This document shows positions 35,124-44,106 of a DNA stretch of 64,000 bases, piece by piece (within the stretch, counting starts at the first letter, position 1; each line of letters starts with the position of its first letter). Source of the stretch: CAG-411 sp050875145. Lineage in GTDB: Bacteria > Bacillota > Clostridia > Lachnospirales > Lachnospiraceae. The notes beneath the pieces were generated by a model. The model saw nothing but the letters and a program-made list of their open reading frames with translations. It searched no databases and had not been told where the DNA came from. Location: positions 32,754 to 96,753 of the forward strand of contig JBNMLH010000015.1 in assembly GCA_050875145.1 (NCBI GenBank), given 5' to 3'. Both the position numbers and the translations under genes were made by a program.

Positions 35124-35546
35124 TTACTCTGCTACATAGGTAGCACAATTATTTGGAGTTTCGTACACTGTTACTTTAGAAACCGGTAATTCCTTTTTTT
35201 CCATTTCTTCGTAAAAATGCTTTGCAAAATTTTCTGCTGTTGGTCGAAAAGAAACAGGTATCATACGAAATTTTTCTTCTTCCAGTGCCTCTATTGTCTT
35301 TGATTTCAAACTTCCTGTCTCGTAGATAAAGCTATGATCAAAAAAATCTGTCATTTTTTTTACTTCTTCTTTCACCTGTCCAAAATCCAGAAGCATTCCA
35401 CGAATCTGTCCAGACTTTTCTAACTGTTCTCCTTTTATCTCCACAAGCACTCTCCATCTATGTCCATGCAGATTCGCACATTTTCCTTCATATCCTGCCA
35501 AAAAATGTGCTGCGTCAAAACTATTTTCTGCCGTTAAATAATACAT
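35124..35546 (-). CDS. queD: 6-carboxy-5,6,7,8-tetrahydropterin synthase
   Basis: Converts dihydroneopterin triphosphate to 6-carboxytetrahydropterin. The 140-residue protein carries the zinc histidines His14 (DAAHFL), His27 and His29 (NLHGHRW) and the catalytic Cys23 (EGKCANLHGH). The ribosome site is weak (AAAGGA about 14 nt away). The reading frame is closed upstream by two TGA codons, so this ATG is the only good start. It heads queD-queE-folE behind a long leader with a preQ1-type riboswitch. Confidence 0.94.
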   Translation of the reverse strand: MYYLTAENSFDAAHFLAGYEGKCANLHGHRWRVLVEIKGEQLEKSGQIRGMLLDFGQVKEEVKKMTDFFDHSFIYETGSLKSKTIEALEEEKFRMIPVSFRPTAENFAKHFYEEMEKKELPVSKVTVYETPNNCATYVAE

Positions 35547-35584
35547 TGCCGCTAAGCCGTCCTTTCTCTCTCATCAGTCAAGTG

Positions 35585-35614
35585 GATATTCGCAATCCGC
35601 TCTGCTACTTGCTC
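35585..35614. repeat. 30-bp dispersed repeat, copy 2
   Basis: Same sequence as 11538-11567 with one change (CGCT for CGCG). It lies in the queD leader, just upstream of the gene. Confidence 0.75.
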
Positions 35615-35621
35615 ATAACAT

Positions 35622-35723
35622 TATTAGCTGCTATCGCAGCATATCAGAAGGGGCTTGTACCCCTCCTGATACAAGCAAGTCCCCACCCACACTTATTGCT
35701 CTATGCAATAGAAGTGGGGGACT
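35622..35723. repeat. Three consecutive hairpins in the queD leader
   Basis: GCTGC/GCAGC (about 35625-35638). Then TATCAG-AGGGG / CCCCT-CTGATA (35642-35671), which can alternatively pair CTTGTA/TACAAG (35654-35676). Then AGTCCCC-CAC-TTATTGC / GCAATA-GTG-GGGGACT (35678-35723). GC-rich and compact, this group looks like a dispersed palindromic repeat or a second structured leader element beyond the riboswitch terminator. Confidence 0.6.
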
Positions 35724-35780
35724 TTCTTGATAGTGTTAAAAGAAACCTCAAAAATATCTAAATCTTCCTATAATTAAATA

Positions 35781-35804
35781 AAAGCAGACGCACCACGTCT
35801 GCTT
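35781..35804 (-). terminator. Terminator following the preQ1 aptamer
   Basis: GCAGACG-TGGTG-CGTCTGC on the minus strand followed by TTTTATTT. It lies 16 nt after the aptamer's A-rich tail and about 230 nt before queD, as expected for transcription attenuation. It also stops read-through from the PatB-like gene. Confidence 0.8.
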
Positions 35805-35819
35805 TCTCTCAAAATCAGC

Positions 35820-35862
35820 CCTAGTTTTTTTTATAGACAGGATGGTACGAATGAACTGTCTT
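35820..35862 (-). ncRNA. preQ1-I riboswitch aptamer (candidate)
   Basis: On the minus strand, AGACAG (35856-35861) pairs with CTGTCT (35835-35840) around a loop beginning TTCATTCGTACC. The diagnostic A-rich tail ATAAAAAAAACTAG (35821-35834) follows, equivalent to the ATAAAAAACTA tail of the known class. Position between a strong promoter and a terminator, upstream of queD-queE-folE, supports it. The hairpin loop is somewhat longer than usual, so subtype and ligand should be confirmed. Confidence 0.68.
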
Positions 35863-35910
35863 TTTGTATTGCCTGCAAAATCAAGCATATTATTTTTTCC
35901 GAATAGTTTC

Positions 35911-35938
35911 ATTATAATGGTTTAAAATTTTATGTCAA
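35911..35938 (-). promoter_or_regulatory. Promoter of the queD-queE-folE operon
   Basis: On the minus strand, TTGACA (35933-35938), 16 nt, TATAAT (35911-35916). The -35 overlaps the TGA of the PatB-like gene, so the queuosine operon starts right after it. Confidence 0.75.
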
Positions 35939-37095
35939 GATAAATACGCCATAATTCCTTCTTTTAACCGTTTTAATCCTTCTTTCAACCTTTCTTTCGG
36001 ACATGCCACGTTTAAACGTAGAAAATATCTTCCATCACCGCCATACTCTGCACCTTCTGATAAATATAAGCCTGTCTTTTCTCGAATAAACGTCGCAAGT
36101 TTTACCGAATCCTCCGTAATTTCGTGACAATCCAACCACAAAAGATAGGTAACATCCAAAGATACAACCGAAATCTGTGGCAACTCTTTCTCTAAATATT
36201 GCTTTACCATCTGCTTATTTTCATCTATATATTCACGAAGTGCATCCAACCACGCTTCTCCTTTTGTAAAAGCGGCTATCGCTGCATCTATGGCAAACGC
36301 ATTTGGTTCTGCCACTTCATCTGTATTTAAGGCTCTCCACATTTTATGTCTGAGCGTTGAGTCTGCTGCCATAATTGCAGCCGTTTGTAACCCTGCAATA
36401 TTAAAGGTTTTCGTTGGCGCCCAAAGACTCACACTGATTTTCTTACAAGTCTCAGATACTGCTGCAAACGGTACATATTCTTTCCCCACTGCTGTTAAAT
36501 CGCAGTGAATTTCATCTGACAATACCGTAACATGGTATTTCTCACATAAATTACCTATTTTTTCAAGTGTTTCCTTATCCCATATTTTTCCTACTGGATT
36601 ATGAGGATTGCAAAGTATCATCAATGTTGTCTGTGGATTTGCTAAATCCTTTTCGAGTTGCGCAAAATCAATCTGATACGCCTGTCCATCATATACAAGT
36701 GGGCTTTCTAGGACATTTCTTCCATTGTTTACAATAGAATTAAAGAAAATATTATAAACTGGTGTCTGTATCAAAACATTTTCGCCTGGAGTTGTAAGCT
36801 TTCTCACCGCACTGGAAATAGCAGGCACTACCCCCGTACAAAATACAAGCCATTCTGGTTGTACCGAAAAATGATGCCTCCTTTTCCACCAATTTACATA
36901 TGCCTGATTCCAAGCATCTGGAATAACCGTATAACCAAAAACGCCATGTGCAACCCGCTTTTCCAATGCTTCTCGAATTTCTGGCGCAGTCTGAAAATCC
37001 ATATCTGCAACCCACATAGGCAATTCATGTTCTTCCACATCCCACTTCAAAGATGCGGTTCCTCTACGATTTACTGTAGTATCAAAATCATACAT
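35935..37095 (-). CDS. PatB/MalY family PLP-dependent C-S lyase / aminotransferase
   Basis: A 386-residue fold-type I PLP enzyme. The start YDFDTTVNRRGTASLKWD and LPMWVADMDFQTAPEI are hallmarks of the MalY/PatB group (cystathionine beta-lyase activity). NPHNPVGKIW, SDEIHCDL and the PLP lysine in WAPTKTFNIAGLQ follow. It should release thiols, ammonia and pyruvate from cystathionine or cysteine conjugates in the cytosol. The natural substrate is unknown. Confidence 0.93.
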   Translation of the reverse strand: MYDFDTTVNRRGTASLKWDVEEHELPMWVADMDFQTAPEIREALEKRVAHGVFGYTVIPDAWNQAYVNWWKRRHHFSVQPEWLVFCTGVVPAISSAVRKLTTPGENVLIQTPVYNIFFNSIVNNGRNVLESPLVYDGQAYQIDFAQLEKDLANPQTTLMILCNPHNPVGKIWDKETLEKIGNLCEKYHVTVLSDEIHCDLTAVGKEYVPFAAVSETCKKISVSLWAPTKTFNIAGLQTAAIMAADSTLRHKMWRALNTDEVAEPNAFAIDAAIAAFTKGEAWLDALREYIDENKQMVKQYLEKELPQISVVSLDVTYLLWLDCHEITEDSVKLATFIREKTGLYLSEGAEYGGDGRYFLRLNVACPKERLKEGLKRLKEGIMAYLS

Positions 37096-37211
37096 GAATC
37101 GATTCCTCCTTTCCTGTTAAAACTTGCACTCTTAATTTTTTGTGTACTTTTGCATGTCTTAGCAAGGTATTTCTGCAAATTAAAATGCAAAAAAGCCTAG
37201 CTACTATGCTT

Positions 37212-38057
37212 CTACTCACATATAATCTTTACTTTTTCGGTATCAATCTTATCCTTTTCCAAAATCAATTTATTAATATGATCTGCCTTTATCGTTCCTG
37301 CAGTCGGATTCATAACACTTTCTATCGTTCCGTTAATCTGTGCCTCCACTGTAGAATATTCAAAAGCCAACGTTGTATTTAATAGCTTACAATTTTTCAT
37401 TACAAGGTTATCAATATAGCACATTCCCTGCAAGCTTTCCACTGTGCAATTAACCAGAGTGAGATTTTTCGCATTCCATCCAAGATACTCGCCGGAAATA
37501 AACGAATCATAAACAGTAATATTTTCACTGTTCCAAAAAGCATCTTTGGAAAGCAGTTTTGCATTATGAATTTCTACATTTTTTGCTCCATCAAAAGAAT
37601 AGTTTCCTGTAAGAGTAAAATCTGAAATTTTCATATTTTCACTATTCATAGCAAAATAATGCCCATTTGCGCTGACATGCTCCATTGTAACATTTTCGCA
37701 ATTCCATAAAGTTTCTTCCGCATTTGGTAACGTAACCTGTTTTAGCGTTATATTTTTTGATCTACGAAAGTTTTTAGGAGCTTCAATGACAGAATCCTCT
37801 ACTAAAATATCATTCGTGTACCATACACCGGCTCTTGCCATATCAAACCAGGTACAATCTGTTGCTTTTACATTTTTACTATACCACAAAGGATATTTCC
37901 ATTTAAACATACTTCCTCGTAATGTAATATTATTACTTTCTTTCAACGGAGATTCTCCAGCATCAAAAATACTATCTAAAATTGTTAAATTCTCACCTTG
38001 GAACAATGCACGTTCCCCAGTCAATAATTCCTGTGTAATCGTTTCGTCTCTTCTCAC
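37212..38057 (-). CDS. DUF3737 family protein, parallel beta-helix
   Basis: A 281-residue protein built of short repeats of the form N(I/V)T(L/V)..(x), such as NLTILDS, NNITLRGS, KNITLKQV, ENVTMEHV, NITVYDS, NLTLVNC. This forms a right-handed beta-helix of about ten turns. The N-terminal LTGERALFQGENLTILDSIF and GESPLKESNNI segments are typical of DUF3737. There is no signal peptide. The function of the family is unknown; the repeat suggests a carbohydrate- or polymer-binding surface. Confidence 0.88.
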   Translation of the reverse strand: MRRDETITQELLTGERALFQGENLTILDSIFDAGESPLKESNNITLRGSMFKWKYPLWYSKNVKATDCTWFDMARAGVWYTNDILVEDSVIEAPKNFRRSKNITLKQVTLPNAEETLWNCENVTMEHVSANGHYFAMNSENMKISDFTLTGNYSFDGAKNVEIHNAKLLSKDAFWNSENITVYDSFISGEYLGWNAKNLTLVNCTVESLQGMCYIDNLVMKNCKLLNTTLAFEYSTVEAQINGTIESVMNPTAGTIKADHINKLILEKDKIDTEKVKIICE

Positions 38058-38234
38058 GCTCGTTCCTCCTCTTTATCATCTTTCCCTATCCCATCAGAAA
38101 GATACACCATGTATCCTCAAAATAAAGATAAAAACCTGTAACGATTCCTATTTTACTATGAAAGCGTTTCCAAAACAAGCTTATCTTGCACGCTTAAGTG
38201 CGATTGTTTTGTGAAACTTGTACACTATTTTAAA

Positions 38235-38275
38235 GAAGCAACCCACCAACAGTTTCTTTATTGATGGGTTGCTTT
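38235..38275 (-). terminator. Terminator of the amylase gene
   Basis: AAGCAACCCATCA / TGGTGGGTTGCTT on the minus strand, beginning 11 nt after the stop codon, with a CTTT tail. Confidence 0.75.
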
Positions 38276-38286
38276 CCTCAATTCTT

Positions 38287-41200
38287 TTATTTGACTTTTA
38301 TTGTTTTTGTTGCATATACTGTAGCGGAACTATCTTTCGCATACATCGTCACTTTATAAGTTCCTTTTTTCTTTACTTTTAAAATTTTACTTCCCTTTGT
38401 GGAATAACCATAATTCTTAATTGTCTTTTTACCTAATTTGACAACAAATTTATATCTTACCTTTCCCTTGGCAGGTATTACACTTGCCTTCATAGTAATT
38501 TTCTTTCCACTTGCCTTTACGGTGTAATCTTTTAAAGTAAAGTAAGTCTTTGTTACATTGAATTTAACACTGGCAGTGCTTGTCTTTCCAGTGAACAAAT
38601 CCTGTACGCTTACAATAACCTGATATGTACCTGCTACAGTTGGTGTCCATGTAACCTTGTTTTTATCACTATATTCTTTCTGAATATAACTTATTTTTCC
38701 TTTTGAATCCTTTGTATAGAATTTGTACAAATAATTTCCTGTTCCACCTGTTGCACTTGCTGTCAAGGTAATTTTATTTCCTAATGCCTGTGGTGAACCC
38801 TTACTTGTTTTCAGCGTAGCATGAATTGCGTTTGCATCATCAATATCCGTAGATGGGGTTGTCGTTGGCTTTGGTGTAGTTACACTTGCACTTGGCTTTG
38901 GTGTTGCAGTATTGGTTGGTTTATTGGTATTACTTGCCGTTGTGGTTGGTTTTGGTGTGTTTGTAACTTTTGGATTATCTGTCGTACCAACTGTTGGTTT
39001 TGGTGTGCTTGTCTCGCCTGGCTTATCTGTTTCATTTGGTTTCGGTGTTGCAGTATCTACAGGTTCTTTTGTCTTTACAGGTCCATCCCCCTTTGCATAC
39101 ACATAGGTAACAGTTCCATTTTCTTCAAATTCACCAGTAGCATTTTTAGGTGTTTCTACCAACTTGTATCCATCAATATCTGCTGCATATGTTGTATACT
39201 TTTTGCCTACTGCACCTACACGATAGATGGATTTAAGCACTTCTCCATCTTGATCCACATAATTAATCGTTACCTTTCCAGGATCTCCAGATGGAAGTTC
39301 TGTTAATTCGTTTGAACTCTTGTCATAAGACATACTTCCCTTTACCACAAGACCTTTGGCTTTATCCGGTGTACTTCTCCACGTACCTCCTGAGTTTGCA
39401 GTTGCTCCAAGAGATAGGATAATACAAGCATCCTCTTCTCTATCCTCAATGGTAAATGACCAATACTCGGAATCGTCTGGATCCTGCTGCATAACAGCAC
39501 CCGGCCATACACCATTTAAAGCAGTCTCCTTGTCATCATTTGTATAAACAAATATATTTGGGGCAGTTGGGAAATCTTTCTTACTAGCCTTTACACAAAA
39601 TGTGCCATTGCTGATCGCAGGTTCTGCACTACGTTTGTATGTAACGGTTTTACTTAAACTTGAACCATCATCCTCAGAAATACCTGTTAATGTAAGTGTT
39701 GTTTCTTCACCATATGCAGTATCTCCCCCAAGTGTGATAGTATCACCAGTGGTAAATTCCTTTTCTGCTCCACCATTAATACTGTATTTTGTATCTTTTG
39801 CCTTATTTGCTTTTAATGTTACCTCAAATTTTTCTGCACTATATGTAGCTGTCTTAATCGCACTCTTCGCACTAACACTGGCTTTTACAATACCAGATCC
39901 TTGGATTAAAATGACACCATTTTCATCACAAGTAAAGCTTACTTTACCACCAGATACTTCTGCTGATTTTCCAGAATATGCATCGGTAACTGTCTCACCA
40001 TCTTCAAATACACTTCCTACATTGACATCATAGGTACCTGCCTTTCCTGGCAAACAGCATACTACCTTATCTTCATCTTCTTCCTCTAAGTGGTAGGTTC
40101 TTGCAAACGTATATGGTGATTCCTCTAACATTTCATGCTGACCTGCTCCAACAGCTAAATGTTTATTACGGAATGTTCCTACTTTCTGCCAATGCGCTAA
40201 TACATCCTTTGGATAACTATCCCATGGCATATCCGTACGATAACGCTGATCCAAATAATCACTTCCAGTAAAGTAATCTTTCCATCCAATCTGTCGATTT
40301 ACTTCATTTCCATAATAAATCTGTACAGCCCCTGGTGCCAATAATAAACTGGTTCCTAAATTTTGACTCTTTTTATCGTCTGCTGTAAATACACCAACTC
40401 CAGCAGAATCATCATGAGATGCTACATAACTTAAAACATTAAATTCCGAATCACTGTTAATTGTAGTTGCATAATTACTATACGTGCCCTCCAAACTTGC
40501 AATATTTCCATCCTTCGGGAATGAAAAATTAATCATAGAATCAAAGCCATTACTAAAGTATGCACTTTTTCCCATTCCATGTCCCCATGCTTCTCCTGTC
40601 ATCCAAAAATCATCTGTCCAATTTGCACCAGGCTTGTCCGGATTGTTCGCTCTCCATTCCTTTAATGCAGAAACAGCCTCTGTCTTTAAATCCTTCCACG
40701 CATCCAGATCAACATGCTTCGCTGTATCACAACGGAAACCATCTACTCCATATTCACGTACCCAATCTGTCAGCCATTTAATAATATAGTATCTTGGCTG
40801 TTTCTTATTTCCAGTACGCTTAAAGTAATCATCTAATTCGCCCTGCTCTTTATCCAATCTTCCTTCCTCTGTCCATTTTGTTACAAGTAATGGTGGCGTA
40901 GATACTTCTTTTGCCGTAGACTCTGTAACAACATCTGGAAGTCCAGAAAGACTCATGTGCGTATCATCTCCACCTGCTGCATCATACCCTGGATAATCTG
41001 CACGTACAAATCCGGCTCCCCACCATTTTGACCAGGCAGAGGAAGTTTTATCCCAAAAATTCGTAGATTCAGGATCACCGCCCATCAAGTAAGTAGAATT
41101 TCCATAATAATAGGACTTCCAATCTCCTTTTAAGGCTCCGTCAAATCCATAGTCTACCGCGTCCTGCATAGTCGTATATCCCACATGATTCATTACAATA

Positions 41201-41856
41201 TCCATAACCACACGAATACCCTTTTCGTGGCAGCTATCTACAAATGTTTCAAACTCCTGTGCTGTACCCATGTTGGCATCCATATTGGTATAATCCAACG
41301 TCCAATACCCATGATAAGAATAATACGGAAATCCCTGTCCCTCCGGATCTGGATAAGTATTTGCATTATTACTCTTAACGTTAGCAGAAGTATATCCATG
41401 AATTTGCTCATATGGTGCCGTAATCCAAATTGCATTTACTCCTAAATCATTAAAATATCCATCCTCAACTTTTTCTGTCAATCCCTTTATATCTCCACCA
41501 TGGAAGGTGCCAGGATTGGTATAGGTGTCCAATCCTTCTACCGCAGTTTTACCATCTGCCTGCATTCCTCTACCATAAGAATGATCATTGCTCTTATCTC
41601 CATTTTTAAAACGGTCTGTAAGCACAAAATATACAGTAGCATTATCCCAGCTAAATGTTTGATTTACCAAATCAGATGAATTGTCTGCCACAACCTTTCC
41701 ACTTTCATCCAACTCTACCTTATATACATTTTCAGTTGTATTTTTCGTTTCCGTAACCTGTGCCTTTACTGCCATTCCGTCAATTGGATATCCAGATACC
41801 GCCAAAACAGTTGACAAAGTAATGGCTAACAATTTTTTTACCTTTTTTCTAACCAT
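38287..41856 (-). CDS. Large secreted alpha-amylase, MalS-like GH13 with mucin-binding and Ig-like modules
   Basis: A 1189-residue exported starch hydrolase. Signal peptide about 1-31. GH13 barrel about 65-600 with region I DIVMNH (219-224), nucleophile Asp377 in GFRCDTAKH, acid/base Glu422 in TGEAWG, and Asp482 in ASHDD. The order and the FYLTDRF- and YEQIHGY-like segments resemble E. coli periplasmic MalS. Then come a beta domain (about 660-745), a starch-binding-like module (about 751-850, NIFVYTNDD, WPGAVM), a MucBP-like module (861-921), a Thr/Pro/Lys linker (928-1004), and two Ig-like domains to the end. No LPXTG motif is present, so surface retention, if any, must use the C-terminal modules. 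Confidence 0.92.
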   Translation of the reverse strand: MVRKKVKKLLAITLSTVLAVSGYPIDGMAVKAQVTETKNTTENVYKVELDESGKVVADNSSDLVNQTFSWDNATVYFVLTDRFKNGDKSNDHSYGRGMQADGKTAVEGLDTYTNPGTFHGGDIKGLTEKVEDGYFNDLGVNAIWITAPYEQIHGYTSANVKSNNANTYPDPEGQGFPYYSYHGYWTLDYTNMDANMGTAQEFETFVDSCHEKGIRVVMDIVMNHVGYTTMQDAVDYGFDGALKGDWKSYYYGNSTYLMGGDPESTNFWDKTSSAWSKWWGAGFVRADYPGYDAAGGDDTHMSLSGLPDVVTESTAKEVSTPPLLVTKWTEEGRLDKEQGELDDYFKRTGNKKQPRYYIIKWLTDWVREYGVDGFRCDTAKHVDLDAWKDLKTEAVSALKEWRANNPDKPGANWTDDFWMTGEAWGHGMGKSAYFSNGFDSMINFSFPKDGNIASLEGTYSNYATTINSDSEFNVLSYVASHDDSAGVGVFTADDKKSQNLGTSLLLAPGAVQIYYGNEVNRQIGWKDYFTGSDYLDQRYRTDMPWDSYPKDVLAHWQKVGTFRNKHLAVGAGQHEMLEESPYTFARTYHLEEEDEDKVVCCLPGKAGTYDVNVGSVFEDGETVTDAYSGKSAEVSGGKVSFTCDENGVILIQGSGIVKASVSAKSAIKTATYSAEKFEVTLKANKAKDTKYSINGGAEKEFTTGDTITLGGDTAYGEETTLTLTGISEDDGSSLSKTVTYKRSAEPAISNGTFCVKASKKDFPTAPNIFVYTNDDKETALNGVWPGAVMQQDPDDSEYWSFTIEDREEDACIILSLGATANSGGTWRSTPDKAKGLVVKGSMSYDKSSNELTELPSGDPGKVTINYVDQDGEVLKSIYRVGAVGKKYTTYAADIDGYKLVETPKNATGEFEENGTVTYVYAKGDGPVKTKEPVDTATPKPNETDKPGETSTPKPTVGTTDNPKVTNTPKPTTTASNTNKPTNTATPKPSASVTTPKPTTTPSTDIDDANAIHATLKTSKGSPQALGNKITLTASATGGTGNYLYKFYTKDSKGKISYIQKEYSDKNKVTWTPTVAGTYQVIVSVQDLFTGKTSTASVKFNVTKTYFTLKDYTVKASGKKITMKASVIPAKGKVRYKFVVKLGKKTIKNYGYSTKGSKILKVKKKGTYKVTMYAKDSSATVYATKTIKVK

Positions 41857-42060
41857 ACGCTTTTTCCTCCTAAAATTTTTTACAACTCTCTTCTATTATT
41901 TTATCAAATTTACATCATTTTTACCAGTCTTTTTTTATGCAATGCATATTTTTTTAGGAGTTTTCACTAATCTAAAACCAATTATTGTCTTTTTATCCCA
42001 TTATCCCCAAATGTCTTTTTCTCTTTTTATGATAAAAATTATCATTTTTCTCTTTTCCTG

Positions 42061-44106
42061 TTAAATATTTCCGTATACGATTTTATAATACGTCTTTGCA
42101 GTTAATTTATATACAATTGCGTATACAATTGTAAACAGTAATATACTACTAACGGTACAACCTATAAATAATTCTGTATTACTCATAAAAAACATTTCGA
42201 GAATCTTTTTCACACATGGAAAGGCAAATGCAATATGAAGAGATGCTAAAAGAATTGGCAGGAAAAATACCTGTAAAATCTGAGAATGTATCACCTTTTT
42301 TACTTCCTTCTGACTCATACCTACTTTTTGTAAGATTTCAAATCGTTCTTTATCTTCATATCCTTCTGAAATTTGCTTATAGTATATAATTAAAACAGTT
42401 GTCATCAAAAATATACTTCCTATAAAAATGCCAATAAAAAATAGGCTTGCAAATATACCATAAAATCCATCTCGATTTATAACAAGACTTCGGATTTCGC
42501 AAGATATATCCGCTTCTTTTAATGTTTTTTCTAATGTGTCCACAAATGTCTCCATTTTTTTTACGTTTTTCTCTGACATATTAAATGCATAAGCATACTG
42601 CATAGTAGGATAAGAAAAACTTCCTTTCTTTTCCAATTCTTTTGCTTTTTTCTGCATTTTATACAATTCTTTCAAATTAGGTAAAAAGAAATTTATTGTT
42701 TCGCCAAGACTACTCTCGTCTATATCAAAGTACAATCCCTGCTTTTGGTTTCGCATTTTCTGAAATTCTTCTTTTTTTAAGATATGTACTGTATAGTTTT
42801 CATCTGCAAGGAAAATCTTTTGTCCATCTTTCAATGTTCCTTTCTCATCATATGCCCAGATTTCATTTTTACCTAATTTCCCTAATTTATTTTTGTTATC
42901 TGCTAATTGATTGTATTCCTCCATGCTATACATAGTTAAATATTGCATATTATCTGCATTAAAAGTTCCGGCAATCATATAATGATTGTTTGCTCCTTTA
43001 CAGCCTAAATAATTAAACGAATACCCTTTCTTTACCTGTAATGTCTCTTTCCCAGCTTCCTTAACTTTCTGCTGGATTATCTTTTCCATTTTTTCTATAT
43101 TAAGTTCTGCCTTATTTGCGTCACACTCAATTCGCACATCTCTTGGATACTGTAACCGTAAAACATCCTCAATTCCCACATACAAACAAATGGTGGAAGA
43201 TAAAATAATCAATACTGCTGTACTCAAAATACAGATATTTGCCAACCCTACTGCATTTCTTTTCATACGATAAGCCATGCTTGACACCGTAATAAAATGA
43301 GATTTATGATAATAAAATCTTTTGTTCTTTTTTAATATTTTCAGTAACATTACACTTCCACTTATAAACAACAAATAAGTTCCTAAAATCACCAGTAAAA
43401 CTGCTATAAAAAATGTATTTAATGCTTTTATAGGATTTTTTGTCGTTGCGGAAAGATAATAGCCAATTCCTAGGCTGACAATTCCAAGTAATGCAAACAG
43501 CCAATTTGCCTTTGGTTCCCTTTCTCCTTTTTTTCCACTTTGTAATAATTCAATCGGTTTTAAACGAGCCACACGAATATTAGCAACGAAAAAATTCACC
43601 AAATATACAGCAGTAAATAAAATAACTGTAGTAACGATAGAATTTCTTGGTATCATAAAATCCAACTTTATACTCGTTCCTATCATTTTAAGTAATATTA
43701 AGGACATCCGTCTTGAAAACAAAATACCAATTATCAATCCACCGGCCAATCCAGTCAGCCCAATGATACAGTTTTCCCAAAACAGTACCTTGGCAATATG
43801 CCTCTTTTCCAAACCAAGCATACTATATAATCCCAATTCTCTGGAACGCTGTTTCAATAAAAAACTATTCGTGTAAAATATAACAAGTGCCGCAAAGATA
43901 CCGCAGACATAAATTCCAAACTCCAACACCATTTCCATGGCATCCATCCCATAAAATCCCTTTGCATGAGAAACTTCATAAGATACCGAAGATATAATAT
44001 AAAACATTGCTACCATCATTAAGATAGAAATCAAAAATGGATAAAATGTACTCTTGTTTTTCTTAATATTATTTTTCGCCAAAGAAAAATACAACTTTTT
44101 AGTCAT
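42061..44106 (-). CDS. BceB-type ABC permease (FtsX family) for antimicrobial peptide resistance
   Basis: A 681-residue permease with ten predicted helices. Four are near the N-terminus, then two, then a large extracytoplasmic domain (about 320-540) between helices 7 and 8, and three at the C-terminus. This is the characteristic BceB layout. The first segment, LYFSLAKNNIKKNKSTFYPF, is typical. It overlaps the ATPase by 8 nt. With the sensor kinase and response regulator upstream it forms a BceRS-BceAB module that senses and removes cell-wall-active peptides. Confidence 0.9.
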   Translation of the reverse strand: MTKKLYFSLAKNNIKKNKSTFYPFLISILMMVAMFYIISSVSYEVSHAKGFYGMDAMEMVLEFGIYVCGIFAALVIFYTNSFLLKQRSRELGLYSMLGLEKRHIAKVLFWENCIIGLTGLAGGLIIGILFSRRMSLILLKMIGTSIKLDFMIPRNSIVTTVILFTAVYLVNFFVANIRVARLKPIELLQSGKKGEREPKANWLFALLGIVSLGIGYYLSATTKNPIKALNTFFIAVLLVILGTYLLFISGSVMLLKILKKNKRFYYHKSHFITVSSMAYRMKRNAVGLANICILSTAVLIILSSTICLYVGIEDVLRLQYPRDVRIECDANKAELNIEKMEKIIQQKVKEAGKETLQVKKGYSFNYLGCKGANNHYMIAGTFNADNMQYLTMYSMEEYNQLADNKNKLGKLGKNEIWAYDEKGTLKDGQKIFLADENYTVHILKKEEFQKMRNQKQGLYFDIDESSLGETINFFLPNLKELYKMQKKAKELEKKGSFSYPTMQYAYAFNMSEKNVKKMETFVDTLEKTLKEADISCEIRSLVINRDGFYGIFASLFFIGIFIGSIFLMTTVLIIYYKQISEGYEDKERFEILQKVGMSQKEVKKVIHSQILQVFFLPILLASLHIAFAFPCVKKILEMFFMSNTELFIGCTVSSILLFTIVYAIVYKLTAKTYYKIVYGNI

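Noticed and set aside
35507..35761. 84-codon plus-strand frame opposite the queD start
   Set aside because: It is made of the queD antisense strand, the dispersed repeat and the hairpin block, with no ribosome site.
38905..39075. Repeated TTGGTTTTGGTGT-like units as a CRISPR or tandem repeat
   Set aside because: They are codon repeats for the Thr/Pro/Lys linker of the amylase, irregular in length and in frame.
38821..40789. Several long plus-strand frames across the amylase gene
   Set aside because: These are mirror frames of the Thr/Pro/Lys-rich and catalytic parts of the amylase gene on the other strand.
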